Shown here in pieces: positions 32,108-47,720 of a stretch of DNA of 64,000 nucleotides (position 1 is the first letter of the stretch; the number at the start of each line of letters is the position of its first letter). The translations under genes and the position numbers were made by a program. Under the pieces are notes generated by a model. That model was given only the letters and a program-made list of their open reading frames with translations, was not told where the DNA came from and ran no database searches. The stretch spans positions 1,285,400-1,349,399 of the forward strand of contig NZ_AYTD01000013.1 in the NCBI RefSeq assembly GCF_000503215.1. Reading direction: 5' to 3'. The stretch comes from Pseudomonas canadensis. Its GTDB lineage: Bacteria > Pseudomonadota > Gammaproteobacteria > Pseudomonadales > Pseudomonadaceae.

Positions 32108-32412
32108 AGGCGAACTCCACTCCCAGCAGCGGGGCACGCCGGAAGGATCAATCAGTCAATTCATGATTGGTAAAACGGGGTACTGAGCAACTACTGGGTA
32201 AGTCCATGGAGGTATTCCACAAGCCCCGGCGGGGCTGACGGGCGCAATCATACACCGCCCGGCCACTTTAAACGTCAAAAAACTGGGAAGAACAAGCGCT
32301 TGCGAGCCAAAGCTGAGTATTGGCTGCATCTATGAACTGCGACGACGCAGTGAAGCAGGAAAACACATGGACGCGAGAGAAAAACAAAAAATCCTACATA
32401 AACCCCAGACGG

Positions 32413-32442
32413 CAAAAAGCCCGCACTAGGCGGGCTTTTTGT
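32413..32442 (-). terminator. Terminator of the Ser/Arg/Arg tRNA operon
   Basis: Stem AAAAAGCCCGC / GCGGGCTTTTT with a 5-nt loop, 5 nt beyond the last tRNA. Confidence 0.85.
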
Positions 32443-32447
32443 TTGTA

Positions 32448-32524
32448 TGGTGCACTCGACAGGATTCGAACCTGTGACCGCTCGGTTCGTAGCCGAGTAC
32501 TCTATCCAGCTGAGCTACGAGTGC
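32448..32524 (-). tRNA. tRNA-Arg (anticodon ACG), copy 2
   Basis: 77-nt cloverleaf on the minus strand. GCACTCG pairs with CGAGTGC, the anticodon loop is CTACGAA (ACG, probably read as inosine), and CCA is encoded. It is identical to the copy 72 nt upstream and last in the tRNA operon. Confidence 0.96.
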
Positions 32525-32596
32525 AGATTGTGTTTTTAGACCAGATCACAACTGGTTGTAACCGAATCACTTGCATTACTGCAACTGACTCTTAAA

Positions 32597-32673
32597 TGGT
32601 GCACTCGACAGGATTCGAACCTGTGACCGCTCGGTTCGTAGCCGAGTACTCTATCCAGCTGAGCTACGAGTGC
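32597..32673 (-). tRNA. tRNA-Arg (anticodon ACG), copy 1
   Basis: Same 77-nt sequence as 32448-32524, including encoded CCA. It lies between tRNA-Ser and the second tRNA-Arg in the same direction with no terminator between, so the three are probably one transcript. Confidence 0.96.
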
Positions 32674-32781
32674 ATTTGTTGCCGCGCATTATAGGCCGTT
32701 CAATCTCTATGTAAAGCTATTTTTTCGTTAATTTTCAACAACTTAGCGAAAAAACCAGATTGCAACGTACTAAGCAAATAA

Positions 32782-32872
32782 TGGCGGAGAACGGGGGATT
32801 CGAACCCCCGACACCCTTTTGAGGTGTACTCCCTTAGCAGGGGAGCGCCTTCGGCCACTCGGCCAGCTCTCC
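32782..32872 (-). tRNA. tRNA-Ser (anticodon GCT)
   Basis: 91-nt class II tRNA on the minus strand, with a long variable arm as expected for serine. The anticodon loop is CTGCTAA (GCT), the T arm contains GGTTCGAATCC, and CCA is encoded. First gene of the tRNA operon, just downstream of rsmA. Confidence 0.96.
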
Positions 32873-32934
32873 GCAACACGGGGCGTATATTAACCACGTT
32901 CATCCCCGTTTGCAAACATAAAAAACGATAAAAA

Positions 32935-33123
32935 TTAAAGGCTTGGTTCTTCGTCCTTCTCTTTCTTGATCCGCAGGTAGATTTCCTCGCGGTGTACCGC
33001 CACCTCTTTCGGAGCGTTAACCCCGATACGCACTTGATTGCCTTTGACGCCGAGCACGGTCACGGTGATTTCGCCATCACCGATAATCAGGCTTTCTGCG
33101 CAACGACGAGTCAGAATCAGCAT
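32935..33123 (-). CDS. rsmA: Post-transcriptional regulator RsmA (CsrA family)
   Basis: Small dimeric RNA-binding protein that blocks ribosome binding at GGA motifs. With the Gac/Rsm pathway it switches between motile and secretory or biofilm states. 62 residues, [17 protein letters not shown] start at the ATG 33123 with AGGAGAAAGG upstream. The RNA-binding edge [10 protein letters not shown] is present. The order alaS-lysC-rsmA-tRNA is that of P. aeruginosa, which identifies this copy as rsmA. A terminator separates it from lysC, so it has its own promoter in 33124-33250. Confidence 0.95.
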   Translation of the reverse strand: MLILTRRCAESLIIGDGEITVTVLGVKGNQVRIGVNAPKEVAVHREEIYLRIKKEKDEEPSL

Positions 33124-33252
33124 ACCTTTCTCCTCACGCATTTCAGTTCAGGAACAACAGTCTGCAAAAAAAAGGCCTTCGACCTACAACCCAAAGGCCA
33201 TAGCCCTACCCGCCTAAGTATTGTCGAGCGCACGCAAAAGAACATGCGCCCT

Positions 33253-33289
33253 ACAAAAAAAGGAAAGGCGCGGTAAACCGCGCCTTCCT
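33253..33289 (-). terminator. Terminator between lysC and rsmA
   Basis: Stem AAGGCGCGGT / ACCGCGCCTT with a U7 tract on the minus strand, starting 10 nt after the lysC stop. Confidence 0.85.
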
Positions 33290-33298
33290 GGCACTTCG

Positions 33299-34540
33299 TC
33301 ACTCGCCCTGTCGGGCCGGAGCGTCCAGCTCAAAAGCGGTATGCAGTGCGCGTACAGCCAATTCCAGGTACTTCTCTTCGATGACCACCGAGACCTTGAT
33401 TTCCGAGGTGGAGATCATCTGGATGTTGATGCTTTCCTTGGCCAGTGCCTCGAACATGCGGCTGGCAACGCCGGCATGGGAACGCATGCCCACACCCACG
33501 ATCGACACTTTGGCAATCTTGGTATCGCCGACCACTTCACGGGCGCCAATCTCGCTCGCGGTGTTCTGCAGGATCTTCTCCGCCGCATCGTACTCGTTGC
33601 GGTGCACGGTGAAGGTGAAATCGGTGGTGTTATCGTGCGAAACGTTCTGCACGATCATGTCGACTTCGATGTTCGCGCCGCTGATAGGGCCCAGGATCTT
33701 GAAAGCCACACCCGGGGTATCCGGCACGCCACGGATAGTCAGCTTGGCTTCATCACGGTTGAAAGCGATACCGGAAATGATCGGCTGTTCCATGGATTCC
33801 TCTTCATCAATAGTAATGAGGGTGCCCGGACCCTCTTTGAAGCTGTGCAATACGCGCAGCGGAACGTTGTACTTGCCGGCGAATTCCACCGCACGGATTT
33901 GCAACACCTTGGAACCGAGGCTGGCCATTTCCAGCATCTCTTCAAAGGTGATCTTGTCCAGGCGCTGGGCCACGGAGACAACGCGCGGATCCGTGGTGTA
34001 AACGCCATCCACATCGGTGTAGATCTGGCATTCATCGGCCTTCAGAGCCGCGGCCAGTGCCACGCCGGTAGTGTCTGAACCGCCACGCCCCAGGGTGGTG
34101 ATATTGCCGTGCTCATCCACCCCCTGGAACCCTGCTACAACTACCACGCGCCCGGCTTTCAGATCCGTACGGATTTTCTGATCGTCGATCTGCAGGATCC
34201 GCGCCTTGGTATGCGCGCTGTCAGTGAGGATGCGCACCTGACTGCCAGTGTAGGACACCGCCGGCACACCGCGTTTGTTCAACGCCATGGCCAGCAACGC
34301 GATGGTCACCTGCTCGCCGGTGGACACGATCACATCCAGCTCACGTGGCAGCGGCTGTTGATCACCACTGATTGCCTTGGCCAGGTCGATCAGGCGATTG
34401 GTCTCGCCGCTCATGGCCGACAGCACCACCACCAGGTCGTCGCCGGCATCGCGGAATTTCTTAACCTTGTCGGCCACCTGCTCGATTCTTTCGACAGAAC
34501 CGACCGAGGTGCCTCCAAATTTCTGTACGATCAAAGCCAT
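33299..34540 (-). CDS. lysC: Aspartate kinase
   Basis: Phosphorylates aspartate, the first step toward lysine, methionine, threonine and diaminopimelate. 413 residues. The kinase domain begins with ALIVQKFGGTSVGSVERI and contains TLGRGGSDTTGVALAAAL. Two C-terminal ACT domains (about residues 265-410) provide feedback control, probably by lysine and threonine. In several bacteria an internal start makes a separate beta subunit from the ACT part; I cannot confirm it here. Located 95 nt downstream of alaS. Confidence 0.95.
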   Translation of the reverse strand: MALIVQKFGGTSVGSVERIEQVADKVKKFRDAGDDLVVVLSAMSGETNRLIDLAKAISGDQQPLPRELDVIVSTGEQVTIALLAMALNKRGVPAVSYTGSQVRILTDSAHTKARILQIDDQKIRTDLKAGRVVVVAGFQGVDEHGNITTLGRGGSDTTGVALAAALKADECQIYTDVDGVYTTDPRVVSVAQRLDKITFEEMLEMASLGSKVLQIRAVEFAGKYNVPLRVLHSFKEGPGTLITIDEEESMEQPIISGIAFNRDEAKLTIRGVPDTPGVAFKILGPISGANIEVDMIVQNVSHDNTTDFTFTVHRNEYDAAEKILQNTASEIGAREVVGDTKIAKVSIVGVGMRSHAGVASRMFEALAKESINIQMISTSEIKVSVVIEEKYLELAVRALHTAFELDAPARQGE

Positions 34541-34635
34541 TTCTAAGCCGCCTCAGCCCGTAAAGGGGCGCCCAATAAACAAATTCAAGCAACCGAGCGA
34601 GCCCATGACTAGACCATGGGCTCATTAACAGCGCC

Positions 34636-37254
<2,619 letters not shown>

Positions 37255-37400
37255 TAGGTTCTTCCACGGAGGCTGCGGCCAAAGGCCAGTGCGCAACATC
37301 ATCAGACGGAGCGACGGCAAAGGGCCGCATTATATCGGCCCTTTGCCGGTGGTACAGCGTGTTTATACGATTGAAACGTTCAATTAGACGGTCTGCACGG

Positions 37401-38405
37401 TCATTTCCGCGAAAATTCGACGAATGTCTGCGCGACCTGCTCGATCTGCGCCCGGCTGACATCCAAATGCGTGACCATGCGCAGGCGCGGGGCGGCGCTC
37501 AATGTGATCCCGCGTTCGGCGGCAAACGCCTTCAAGGCTTGAGCCTGGCCACCGATCTGCACGTAGACCATGTTGGTCTGCACCGGCTCCACCTCATAAC
37601 CGGCCTGGCGCAACGCATCGCCCAGCCATTGGGCATTGGCGTGGTCGTCAGCCAGGCGCTGCACCTGGTGATCCAGGGCATACAGCCCCGCTGCCGCCAG
37701 TGAGCCGGCCTGGCGCATGCCGCCGCCGACCATCTTGCGCAGGCGCCGGGCCTTGGCGATCAACGCCGTGGAACCGCACAGCACCGAGCCAATCGGCGCG
37801 CCAAGGCCTTTAGACAGGCACACCGACACCGAATCGAAATGCTGGGCAATCTCGCGCGCATCCACGCCGAGCTTGACCGCTGCGTTGTAGAGCCGCGCGC
37901 CATCCAGATGCAGGGCCAGGTCGTGTTCACGGGTGAACGCCCGTGCCTTTGCCAGGTAATCCAGCGGCAGTACCTTGCCTTGCATGGTGTTTTCCAGCGC
38001 CAGCAAACGGGTGCGGGCGAAGTGGAAGTCGTCGGGCTTGATCGCCGCCAGCACCTGGTCCAGGTCCAGGGAACCATCGGCTTGCACTTCCAGGGGTTGC
38101 GGCTGGATCGAACCGAGCACCGCCGCGCCACCGCCTTCGTATTTGTAGGTATGGGCCTGCTGGCCGACGATGTATTCCTCGCCGCGTTCACAGTGGGCCA
38201 TCAACGCCAACAGGTTGCTCATGGTGCCGGTCGGCACAAACAACGCGGCGGCAAAACCCAGGCGCTTGGCCAGTTCGGCTTCGAGGCGATTGACGCTGGG
38301 GTCCTCGCCATATACGTCATCGCCGCTGACGGCAGCGGCCATCGCGTCCCGCATGCCGGGGGTGGGTTGGGTCACGGTGTCGCTGCGCAGGTCGATCACA
38401 GACAT
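37401..38405 (-). CDS. ltaE: Low-specificity L-threonine aldolase
   Basis: PLP enzyme that splits L-threonine or L-allo-threonine into glycine and acetaldehyde. 334 residues from the ATG at 38405 ([15 protein letters not shown]). Fold-type I features are visible: the phosphate-binding [22 protein letters not shown] with the PLP-contacting Asp, and the Schiff-base Lys in [14 protein letters not shown]. Divergent from the FMN-riboswitch gene; 38406-38599 between them holds promoters only. Confidence 0.92.
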   Translation of the reverse strand: MSVIDLRSDTVTQPTPGMRDAMAAAVSGDDVYGEDPSVNRLEAELAKRLGFAAALFVPTGTMSNLLALMAHCERGEEYIVGQQAHTYKYEGGGAAVLGSIQPQPLEVQADGSLDLDQVLAAIKPDDFHFARTRLLALENTMQGKVLPLDYLAKARAFTREHDLALHLDGARLYNAAVKLGVDAREIAQHFDSVSVCLSKGLGAPIGSVLCGSTALIAKARRLRKMVGGGMRQAGSLAAAGLYALDHQVQRLADDHANAQWLGDALRQAGYEVEPVQTNMVYVQIGGQAQALKAFAAERGITLSAAPRLRMVTHLDVSRAQIEQVAQTFVEFSRK

Positions 38406-38599
38406 GAAACAAGCCTCTGAAGGGTTGAGTAAGTTCCTTTTGTGAGTGATTACTGCGGGCAACGCCACGGAATATCAAGCCCCCAATGCATTCAATCGAA
38501 TACCAACCAAACAAAGCGATATAGCTTATCGATACAGCGGTCGTGCAGTTTTCGAAAAAGCGTGTTAAAAACTCTCCGCCGCCAGGGTTCTGGTGGCAA

Positions 38600-38765
38600 C
38601 GTTCTCAGGGCGGGGTGCAATTCCCCACCGGCGGTAATTACACGCAATGTGTATAGCCCGCGAGCGCTTGGCGCCTCGAACTGCTCCGGCAGGACGGCGA
38701 CAAGGTCAGCAGACCCGGTGTGATCCCGGGGCCGACGGTCATAGTCCGGATGAAGAGAGAACGGG
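38600..38765 (+). ncRNA. FMN riboswitch (RFN element)
   Basis: The conserved RFN core is clear: CTCAGGGCGGGGTG, TTCCCCACCGGCGGT, a variable arm, then CAGCAGACCCGGTG, GGCCGACGGTCATAGTCCGG and GATGAAGAGAGAAC. It precedes the lumazine synthase gene. A downstream hairpin (CCTGTTT 38833-38839 / AAACAGG 38847-38853) partly contains the AGGAG at 38851-38855, which suggests control of translation initiation. Confidence 0.95.
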
Positions 38766-38862
38766 ATTGGCACCTAAGGGCCGCGCACGAATTGTGCTTG
38801 CGTACCCTTAAATCCCATTCGATTCATAACGCCCTGTTTTATTCTTAAACAGGAGTCAGAAC

Positions 38863-39369
38863 ATGCAACCCACCGCAATCGACAGCAAAAGCAAAAACCA
38901 CCACGGCGAGCGCGTCGCGTTTATCCAGGCCTGCTGGCACAAGGATATTGTCGACCAATCGCGCAAAGGTTTCCTCGCCGAAATGATCGCCCAGGGCTAC
39001 CAGGAGTCGGACATCGATTTCTTCGAAGTCGGCGGCGCATTTGAAATGCCCCTGCACGCCAAGCTGCTGGCCAAGACCGGCCGCTACGCCGGTATCGTCG
39101 CCGCCGCGCTGGTGGTGGACGGTGGTATCTACCGTCACGAATTCGTCGCCCAGTCGGTGGTCAGCGGCCTGATGCAGGTGCAGCTGGAAACCGAAGTGCC
39201 GGTGTTCTCGGTGTCCCTGACCCCGCATCACTTCCACGCCGGCAGCGAACACCAGACCTTCTTCTACGAGCACTTCGTACACAAAGGCCAGGAAGCTGCG
39301 CGCACCTGCGCCGACACCTTGCATAAAGTGCGGGCGATCCGCCGCAGTGAGCAAAAACTGGCGGTCTGA
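38863..39369 (+). CDS. ribH2: 6,7-dimethyl-8-ribityllumazine synthase, type II (RibH2-like)
   Basis: Condenses ribitylaminouracil with dihydroxybutanone phosphate, the penultimate step of riboflavin synthesis. 168 residues. FFEVGGAFEMPLHAKLL and VVDGGIYRHEFVAQSVVSG correspond to substrate-binding loops of the family, and TPHHFH carries the expected His. Its length and sequence resemble the riboswitch-controlled second lumazine synthase (RibH2) known from Mesorhizobium and Brucella rather than the housekeeping RibH; this assignment is from memory. It stands alone, so it is probably a supplementary, FMN-controlled copy. Confidence 0.88.
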   Translation: MQPTAIDSKSKNHHGERVAFIQACWHKDIVDQSRKGFLAEMIAQGYQESDIDFFEVGGAFEMPLHAKLLAKTGRYAGIVAAALVVDGGIYRHEFVAQSVVSGLMQVQLETEVPVFSVSLTPHHFHAGSEHQTFFYEHFVHKGQEAARTCADTLHKVRAIRRSEQKLAV

Positions 39370-39382
39370 CACAGACTGAGCC

Positions 39383-39427
39383 CATAAAAAACGCCCCGAC
39401 AAGCTCGCTTGCCGGGGCGTTTTTTAT
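39383..39427. terminator. Bidirectional terminator between ribH2 and aruE
   Basis: Perfect 12-bp stem AAAAACGCCCCG / CGGGGCGTTTTT with A and T runs on both sides. The 135 bp from here to the aruE stop hold nothing else I can support. Confidence 0.9.
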
Positions 39428-39562
39428 GGGGGCGCTGCTGCATGATAACGACCCAAGCACCGAACCCACTACGACCAACCCCGAACCTTTCAGCGAGAAC
39501 GGTTTGCGCAAAGAGTTGGGGCTGCCGCCGCGTACTGCATCCAGGTCGACACAGACACGTGC

Positions 39563-40567
39563 TTAAACCAGTGCTGCGTCGGTGGTGGGCACAATCAGAA
39601 TCCCGGCCCGCAAGCCATTCTTCACCTTCGGGTTAGGGAAGATGATGCGCGCACCCTCCTCCTCGATCACCCAGCGGGTCTTGGCCACGTCTTCGGCCAG
39701 CAGGTAGCCCTGCGCCAACGGCGAGAAGTTCTCCACGTCAGCGGGCAAGTGCATCAGGAAGGCATCGCTGTGTTTGATGACTTCGCGCGATACGGCAAAC
39801 AATTGCAGGCCGTCCAGGCTGTCGGTGGGCGGCTCGGTGCCTTCGATTATCTGCTTCAGGCGGGTTTCCAGGCGAGATACATCCACGCCCTGGTTCTGCC
39901 CGAACGGCCGCGCCTTGCCCAGCTCCAGGGTGAAAGCCTCGGCGTCGAGTTGCTCGTAGGTAAACGCGGTGAAGGTGATCGAGGTCTTGTTCTGTAACAG
40001 CACCGCTTGCATGCCGGCAGCGTTCAGGCGTGCCAGCTCATGGCGCGAATGCTGGCGACCTTCCTTCCAGGGATACAGTGCAAACTGCTCAATCTTCGAG
40101 CCGCGAATGGCCGTGTGCAGGTCGTAATGCAGGCGCGAGCGGCCAGGCAGGCTGAAGAAGCTGCGGGCCAGTTGCTCAAGCTCGGCGGCGCGCATGGCCT
40201 CCGGACCGATATTTTGTTCGTGACGGCCGTTGAACAGCCGGTTGACGTCCAGTTCCAGGTAACGCTCGCCGCGGCGCATGGCCTCGGGGTTGCCGAACAG
40301 GAACAGAATACGGGTGCGGGGCTTGATCTCCCCACGGGCGATGCCATGCAACAGGCGGTCGAGCAATTCGATCGGCGCGGTTTCGTTGCCATGGATGCCG
40401 GACGACAGCAGCAGGTCGCCGCCGCTGTCCTTCGCTTCAGGTGGGCGCACTTCAAGCGCGCCCTCGCTGAGCCAGCGCATCTGCACGCCGTCGACAGTCA
40501 GTTGAATTTTTTGCGCCGGTTCACGACCGGCGAGGGTCAGTTCAAGCAGTTTGCCGAGGGCGAGCAT
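39563..40567 (-). CDS. aruE: Succinylglutamate desuccinylase
   Basis: Last step of the arginine succinyltransferase pathway: hydrolyses N-succinylglutamate to glutamate and succinate. 334 residues, zinc carboxypeptidase-like fold. Predicted zinc ligands are His59 and Glu62 in [11 protein letters not shown] and His151 in [10 protein letters not shown]. The ATG at 40567 has AAGGAAG upstream. It is the last gene of the aru operon, 11 nt after the 96-residue gene, as in P. aeruginosa (aruE, also astE). Confidence 0.95.
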   Translation of the reverse strand: MLALGKLLELTLAGREPAQKIQLTVDGVQMRWLSEGALEVRPPEAKDSGGDLLLSSGIHGNETAPIELLDRLLHGIARGEIKPRTRILFLFGNPEAMRRGERYLELDVNRLFNGRHEQNIGPEAMRAAELEQLARSFFSLPGRSRLHYDLHTAIRGSKIEQFALYPWKEGRQHSRHELARLNAAGMQAVLLQNKTSITFTAFTYEQLDAEAFTLELGKARPFGQNQGVDVSRLETRLKQIIEGTEPPTDSLDGLQLFAVSREVIKHSDAFLMHLPADVENFSPLAQGYLLAEDVAKTRWVIEEEGARIIFPNPKVKNGLRAGILIVPTTDAALV

Positions 40568-40578
40568 ACGCAGCTTCC

Positions 40579-40869
40579 TTAGTGGTTGCAGCCTGGGCCG
40601 TGGACGTGATCGTCGTCATCACCTTCAACGTCGGCCGGTTCCATTTCCAGTTGCAGGCTCATCAGGTTGGTGGCCAGTGGGCGCATCAGCAGATTGGCGT
40701 ATTCCGCATCGCCTTCTTCCACGTCAACGCCGATCAGCAGTTGGCCACGGCCGTCGTGCTGGATCCAGATTTCCTTGCCCTGCCAGACCACGGCGACGCG
40801 GGTGCAGGAAGTTTCCAGCTGGGTGCCGTCGGTGTCTTCAAGAATCAGTTTCAGGGTGTCGGTGGTCAT
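40579..40869 (-). CDS. Conserved small protein of the aru operon, unknown function
   Basis: 96 residues, predicted beta-rich and acidic, ending in a His/Cys-rich tail [12 protein letters not shown] that could bind a metal. It sits between aruB and aruE in the same direction, where P. aeruginosa has the uncharacterised PA0900. The conserved place in the operon suggests a part in arginine catabolism, but nothing in the sequence shows a reaction. Confidence 0.8.
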   Translation of the reverse strand: MTTDTLKLILEDTDGTQLETSCTRVAVVWQGKEIWIQHDGRGQLLIGVDVEEGDAEYANLLMRPLATNLMSLQLEMEPADVEGDDDDHVHGPGCNH

Positions 40870-40893
40870 AAATAGCTCTCAGCCATGCGGCGT

Positions 40894-42240
40894 TTAATTG
40901 ATCTGGAAAGGATAAACCGAGCCCAGTTTAAGGATTTGCGTCAGTTCATCCAGTGCCGTCCGGCATTCAAGCAGCAACTGCGGGTCAGCCAGGTCGCTTT
41001 CGCGCAAGCTGTCGCGGTAGTGCCTGCCTACCCACTGGGTCAGTGTTTCGTACAACGGCGCGGTCATGATAACGCCTGGATTCACCGCCGCCAGTTCCGT
41101 TTCGTTCAACGCCACACGTAAACGCAGGCACGCCGGGCCACCGCCGTTCTGCATACTTTGCTTGAGGTCGAACACCTTCACTTCGCGGATCAGGCCACCG
41201 GCAGCGGTCAGGCCTTGCAGGTACTGCCAGACGCGCTCATTGGCACGGCACTCTTCCGGCACGATCAGCAGCATCGAGCCGTCAGCGCGGCTCAGCAACT
41301 GGCTGTTGAACAGGTAGGAACGTACCGCGTCTTCGACACTGACTTGCGCGCGCGGCACGCAGACGGACTGGAAGTGACCGCCCAACTTACCCAGTTTGCC
41401 TTGCAGTTCCGCGAGCATCTGTTCGGTATTGAGGAAGGCATCTTCGTGATAGAACAGCACTTCGCCGTTGCCGACCGCGATCACGTCGTTGTGGAACACC
41501 CCGGCATCGATCACTGCCGGGTTCTGCTGGGCGTAGACCACGCCGTCATCCTTCAAGCCGTGCAGCCGTGCGACCGCCTGGGACGCTTCCAGGGTCTGGC
41601 GCGCCGGATATTTCTGCGGCGCCGGATAACGGGGATCGAACGCGCTGCGACCAAACACGAAAAATTCGACGCCCGCCTCGCCATATTCACGGCAGAAGCG
41701 CGTGTGGTTGGCCGCGCCTTCATCACCGAACTGCGCCACGGCCGGCAAGGCGGCGTGGTGGGCGAAGTGTTTATCATCGGCAAACATCGCGCCCAACACA
41801 CGGCTGGTGGTCGGGTGTTCGATGCTGCGGTGATATTTGCAGTTGAGGTTGGCGGCGGTGAAATGCACGCGGCCGTCAAAGGTGTCGGCACTTGGGCTGA
41901 CGGTGGCGGCGTTGGCCACCCACATGCTCGACGCGGAGCAGCTCGCGACCAGCAACGGCATCGCATCCTTGGCCGCTTGCTGGATCACTTGAGCGTCGGT
42001 GCCGCTGAAACCCAGGTTGCGCAAGGCAGCCACATCAGGACGTTCCTGGGGCGCCAACACACCTTGTACAAAGCCCATGTCCATCAGGGCTTTCATTTTC
42101 TGCAGGCCCTGCAACGCCGCTTCCTTGGGATTGGAATGCTGCTGGCTGTTGCTCTGGGACGCGACGTTGCCGAAAGACAAACCGCCGTAGTTATGGGTCG
42201 GCCCCACTAGACCGTCAAAATTGACTTCATAGGATTTCAT
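40894..42240 (-). CDS. aruB: N-succinylarginine dihydrolase
   Basis: Second step of the pathway: hydrolyses N-succinylarginine to N-succinylornithine, ammonia and CO2. 448 residues, amidinotransferase superfamily. The catalytic triad by comparison with E. coli AstB is Glu174 (FGDEGAANH), His250 (GVFHNDV) and Cys371 (GGGPACLRL). The N-terminal motif is [14 protein letters not shown]. It lies downstream of aruD with a REP-containing gap of 188 bp, and 24 nt before the 96-residue gene. Confidence 0.96.
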   Translation of the reverse strand: MKSYEVNFDGLVGPTHNYGGLSFGNVASQSNSQQHSNPKEAALQGLQKMKALMDMGFVQGVLAPQERPDVAALRNLGFSGTDAQVIQQAAKDAMPLLVASCSASSMWVANAATVSPSADTFDGRVHFTAANLNCKYHRSIEHPTTSRVLGAMFADDKHFAHHAALPAVAQFGDEGAANHTRFCREYGEAGVEFFVFGRSAFDPRYPAPQKYPARQTLEASQAVARLHGLKDDGVVYAQQNPAVIDAGVFHNDVIAVGNGEVLFYHEDAFLNTEQMLAELQGKLGKLGGHFQSVCVPRAQVSVEDAVRSYLFNSQLLSRADGSMLLIVPEECRANERVWQYLQGLTAAGGLIREVKVFDLKQSMQNGGGPACLRLRVALNETELAAVNPGVIMTAPLYETLTQWVGRHYRDSLRESDLADPQLLLECRTALDELTQILKLGSVYPFQIN

Positions 42241-42307
42241 CGGCGAGGCTCCACGAACATCTGTATTTTTATAGGCATCAAATTACTTGAACACACCACC
42301 GACCTAA

Positions 42308-42428
42308 TGTGGGAGCGGGCTTGCTGTGGTGAGGGGGCTTGCCCCCCGACGGATACACCGCCGAATTCTGGGGCTGCTTCGCAGCCCAGCGCGGGGCAAG
42401 CCCGCTCACCACAAAACCGGCTCCTGCA
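42308..42428. repeat. Composite REP element inside the aru operon
   Basis: A start of the TGTGGGAGCGGGCTTGC family runs into a GTGGTGAGGGGGCTTGCCCC element, paired with CGCGGGGCAAGCCCGCTCACC, then a fragment of a third family (CGGCTCCTGCATT). It fills the gap between aruD and aruB. Confidence 0.8.
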
Positions 42429-44920
<2,492 letters not shown>

Positions 44921-44971
44921 GCTATCTCCTCGAACGGGCCGCTGTTGTCAGCCACCCGCGAAACTCTCTTT

Positions 44972-45991
44972 TTAAACCGCTACCAGGCGCACGCTCGCGC
45001 CTTCACCAACACCCAGGGCTTCGGCCGCTGCAAGGTCCAACGTCACCGGTTTACCCGGCGCATAGTCCAGCTCCAGCATCACCGCGCGGTAATCCTGCAA
45101 CTGCGCGTTGCTCACCAGGTACTGGCGACCGACACCCTTGACCATCTCACCGATCTTCACCGGCACCACGCGGCTCTGGGCGATCGAGCGAATGCCCGAC
45201 ACCCGTGCATGCAGCGTCGGGCCACCGTCGAAGATGTCGATGTAATGGTCAGTCTCGAAGCCTTCGCGCATGAGGATGTCGAAGGTGATCTGCGCACGCG
45301 GGTGCACCTGGCCCATGGCTTCCTGGGCTTCGTCCGGTAGCAGCGGCACGTAGATCGGGTAGTGCGGCATCAGCTCGGCGAGGAAGGTACGGCTTTTCAG
45401 CCCGCACAAGCGCTCGGCGGCGGCATAGTTGAGGTCGAAGAAGTTGCGCCCGATGGCGTCCCAGAACGGCGAGTCGCCGTTCTCGTCGCTGTAGCCGACG
45501 ATCTCGGTCACCACCGAGTCGGCAAAGCGCTCGGGGTGGCTGGCAACGAACAGCAGGCGGCCACGGGAATTGAGTTCCGACCACGGCGAACCGACCAGCT
45601 CGGGCACCACATAAAAACTGGTGAGCAGGCTGTTGCCGGTGAGGTCGTGGCACTGGGAAAGCACGTGGATCTTGTTGTGAATCTTCAGCTCGCGGGAGGC
45701 GTGCACGAAGGTCTCGTTACGGAAACTGTAGAAAGGTTCCGAGTAGCCCGCCGACGCGACAATGGCCGAGCAACCGGCGAGCTTGCCGGTCTCGGTGTCT
45801 TCAAGCACGAAGAAATAACTCTCTTCGCCGTTGAAACTGACCTCGGCCGCGAAGGACGCTTCGCTGGCGGCGATCTTGTCGCTCAGGCGTTCCACATCGT
45901 CCGGCAAGGAGGTGACACCAATCGGGCTGTCCGCAGCCAGACGCTGTACCTCGCCCAGATCAGCCATTTGCGCGGGGCGCATCACCAGCAT
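44972..45991 (-). CDS. aruF: Arginine N-succinyltransferase subunit alpha
   Basis: 339 residues from the ATG at 45991 (MLVMRPAQMADLGEVQRLA) with AAGGAGTG upstream; the in-frame extension to 46066 runs into a REPIN and is rejected. It shares with AruG the motifs NSLLTSFYVVPE and EIVGYSDENGDSPFWDAIG. The pair probably arose by tandem duplication. Confidence 0.95.
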   Translation of the reverse strand: MLVMRPAQMADLGEVQRLAADSPIGVTSLPDDVERLSDKIAASEASFAAEVSFNGEESYFFVLEDTETGKLAGCSAIVASAGYSEPFYSFRNETFVHASRELKIHNKIHVLSQCHDLTGNSLLTSFYVVPELVGSPWSELNSRGRLLFVASHPERFADSVVTEIVGYSDENGDSPFWDAIGRNFFDLNYAAAERLCGLKSRTFLAELMPHYPIYVPLLPDEAQEAMGQVHPRAQITFDILMREGFETDHYIDIFDGGPTLHARVSGIRSIAQSRVVPVKIGEMVKGVGRQYLVSNAQLQDYRAVMLELDYAPGKPVTLDLAAAEALGVGEGASVRLVAV

Positions 45992-46076
45992 GGTGTCACT
46001 CCTTAACTCGAAAAACTCACAGAGGGAAAAATGCCGGACACGGAATTTTGATTCACACAGATCCAATGTGGGAGCA

Positions 46077-46156
46077 GGCTTGCTCGCGAATGCAATCTGT
46101 CAGTCAATACATCTAGCGACTGAACCACCGCTTTCGCAAGCAAGCCCGCTCCCACA
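46077..46156. repeat. REPIN between aruC and aruF
   Basis: Inverted TGTGGGAGCAGGCTTGCTCG / CGCAAGCAAGCCCGCTCCC arms with one or two mismatches. It sits in the 200-bp gap inside the operon and could modulate RNA stability or partial termination after aruC. Confidence 0.85.
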
Positions 46157-46191
46157 TTTGGAAACGGTCCGACCAGCAAAATATGTCGCTA

Positions 46192-47558
<1,367 letters not shown>

Positions 47559-47720
47559 ATAGCGTCGCAATGGCGCAGTTTAAACACTGTGGTGTCGCAG
47601 CGGCAGGTGTTCAGCAAGATAGATGCAACGCAAGGGGTGGTCGGCTATCTATCTACCTCTGGTCGGTCGGAAGAAATTGGTCTGCTCTCACGCCTATTCA
47701 TCACACAAAGGCGTTCTCTC

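Noticed and set aside
32448..32673. Two identical tRNA-Arg genes as a sign of a recent mobile insertion
   Set aside because: Tandem tRNA-Arg(ACG) copies next to rsmA are usual in Pseudomonas; the duplication is ordinary.
39161..39511. Minus-strand frame starting with a signal-peptide-like segment near ribH2
   Set aside because: It crosses the bidirectional terminator and then runs antisense through ribH2; the hydrophobic start is probably chance.
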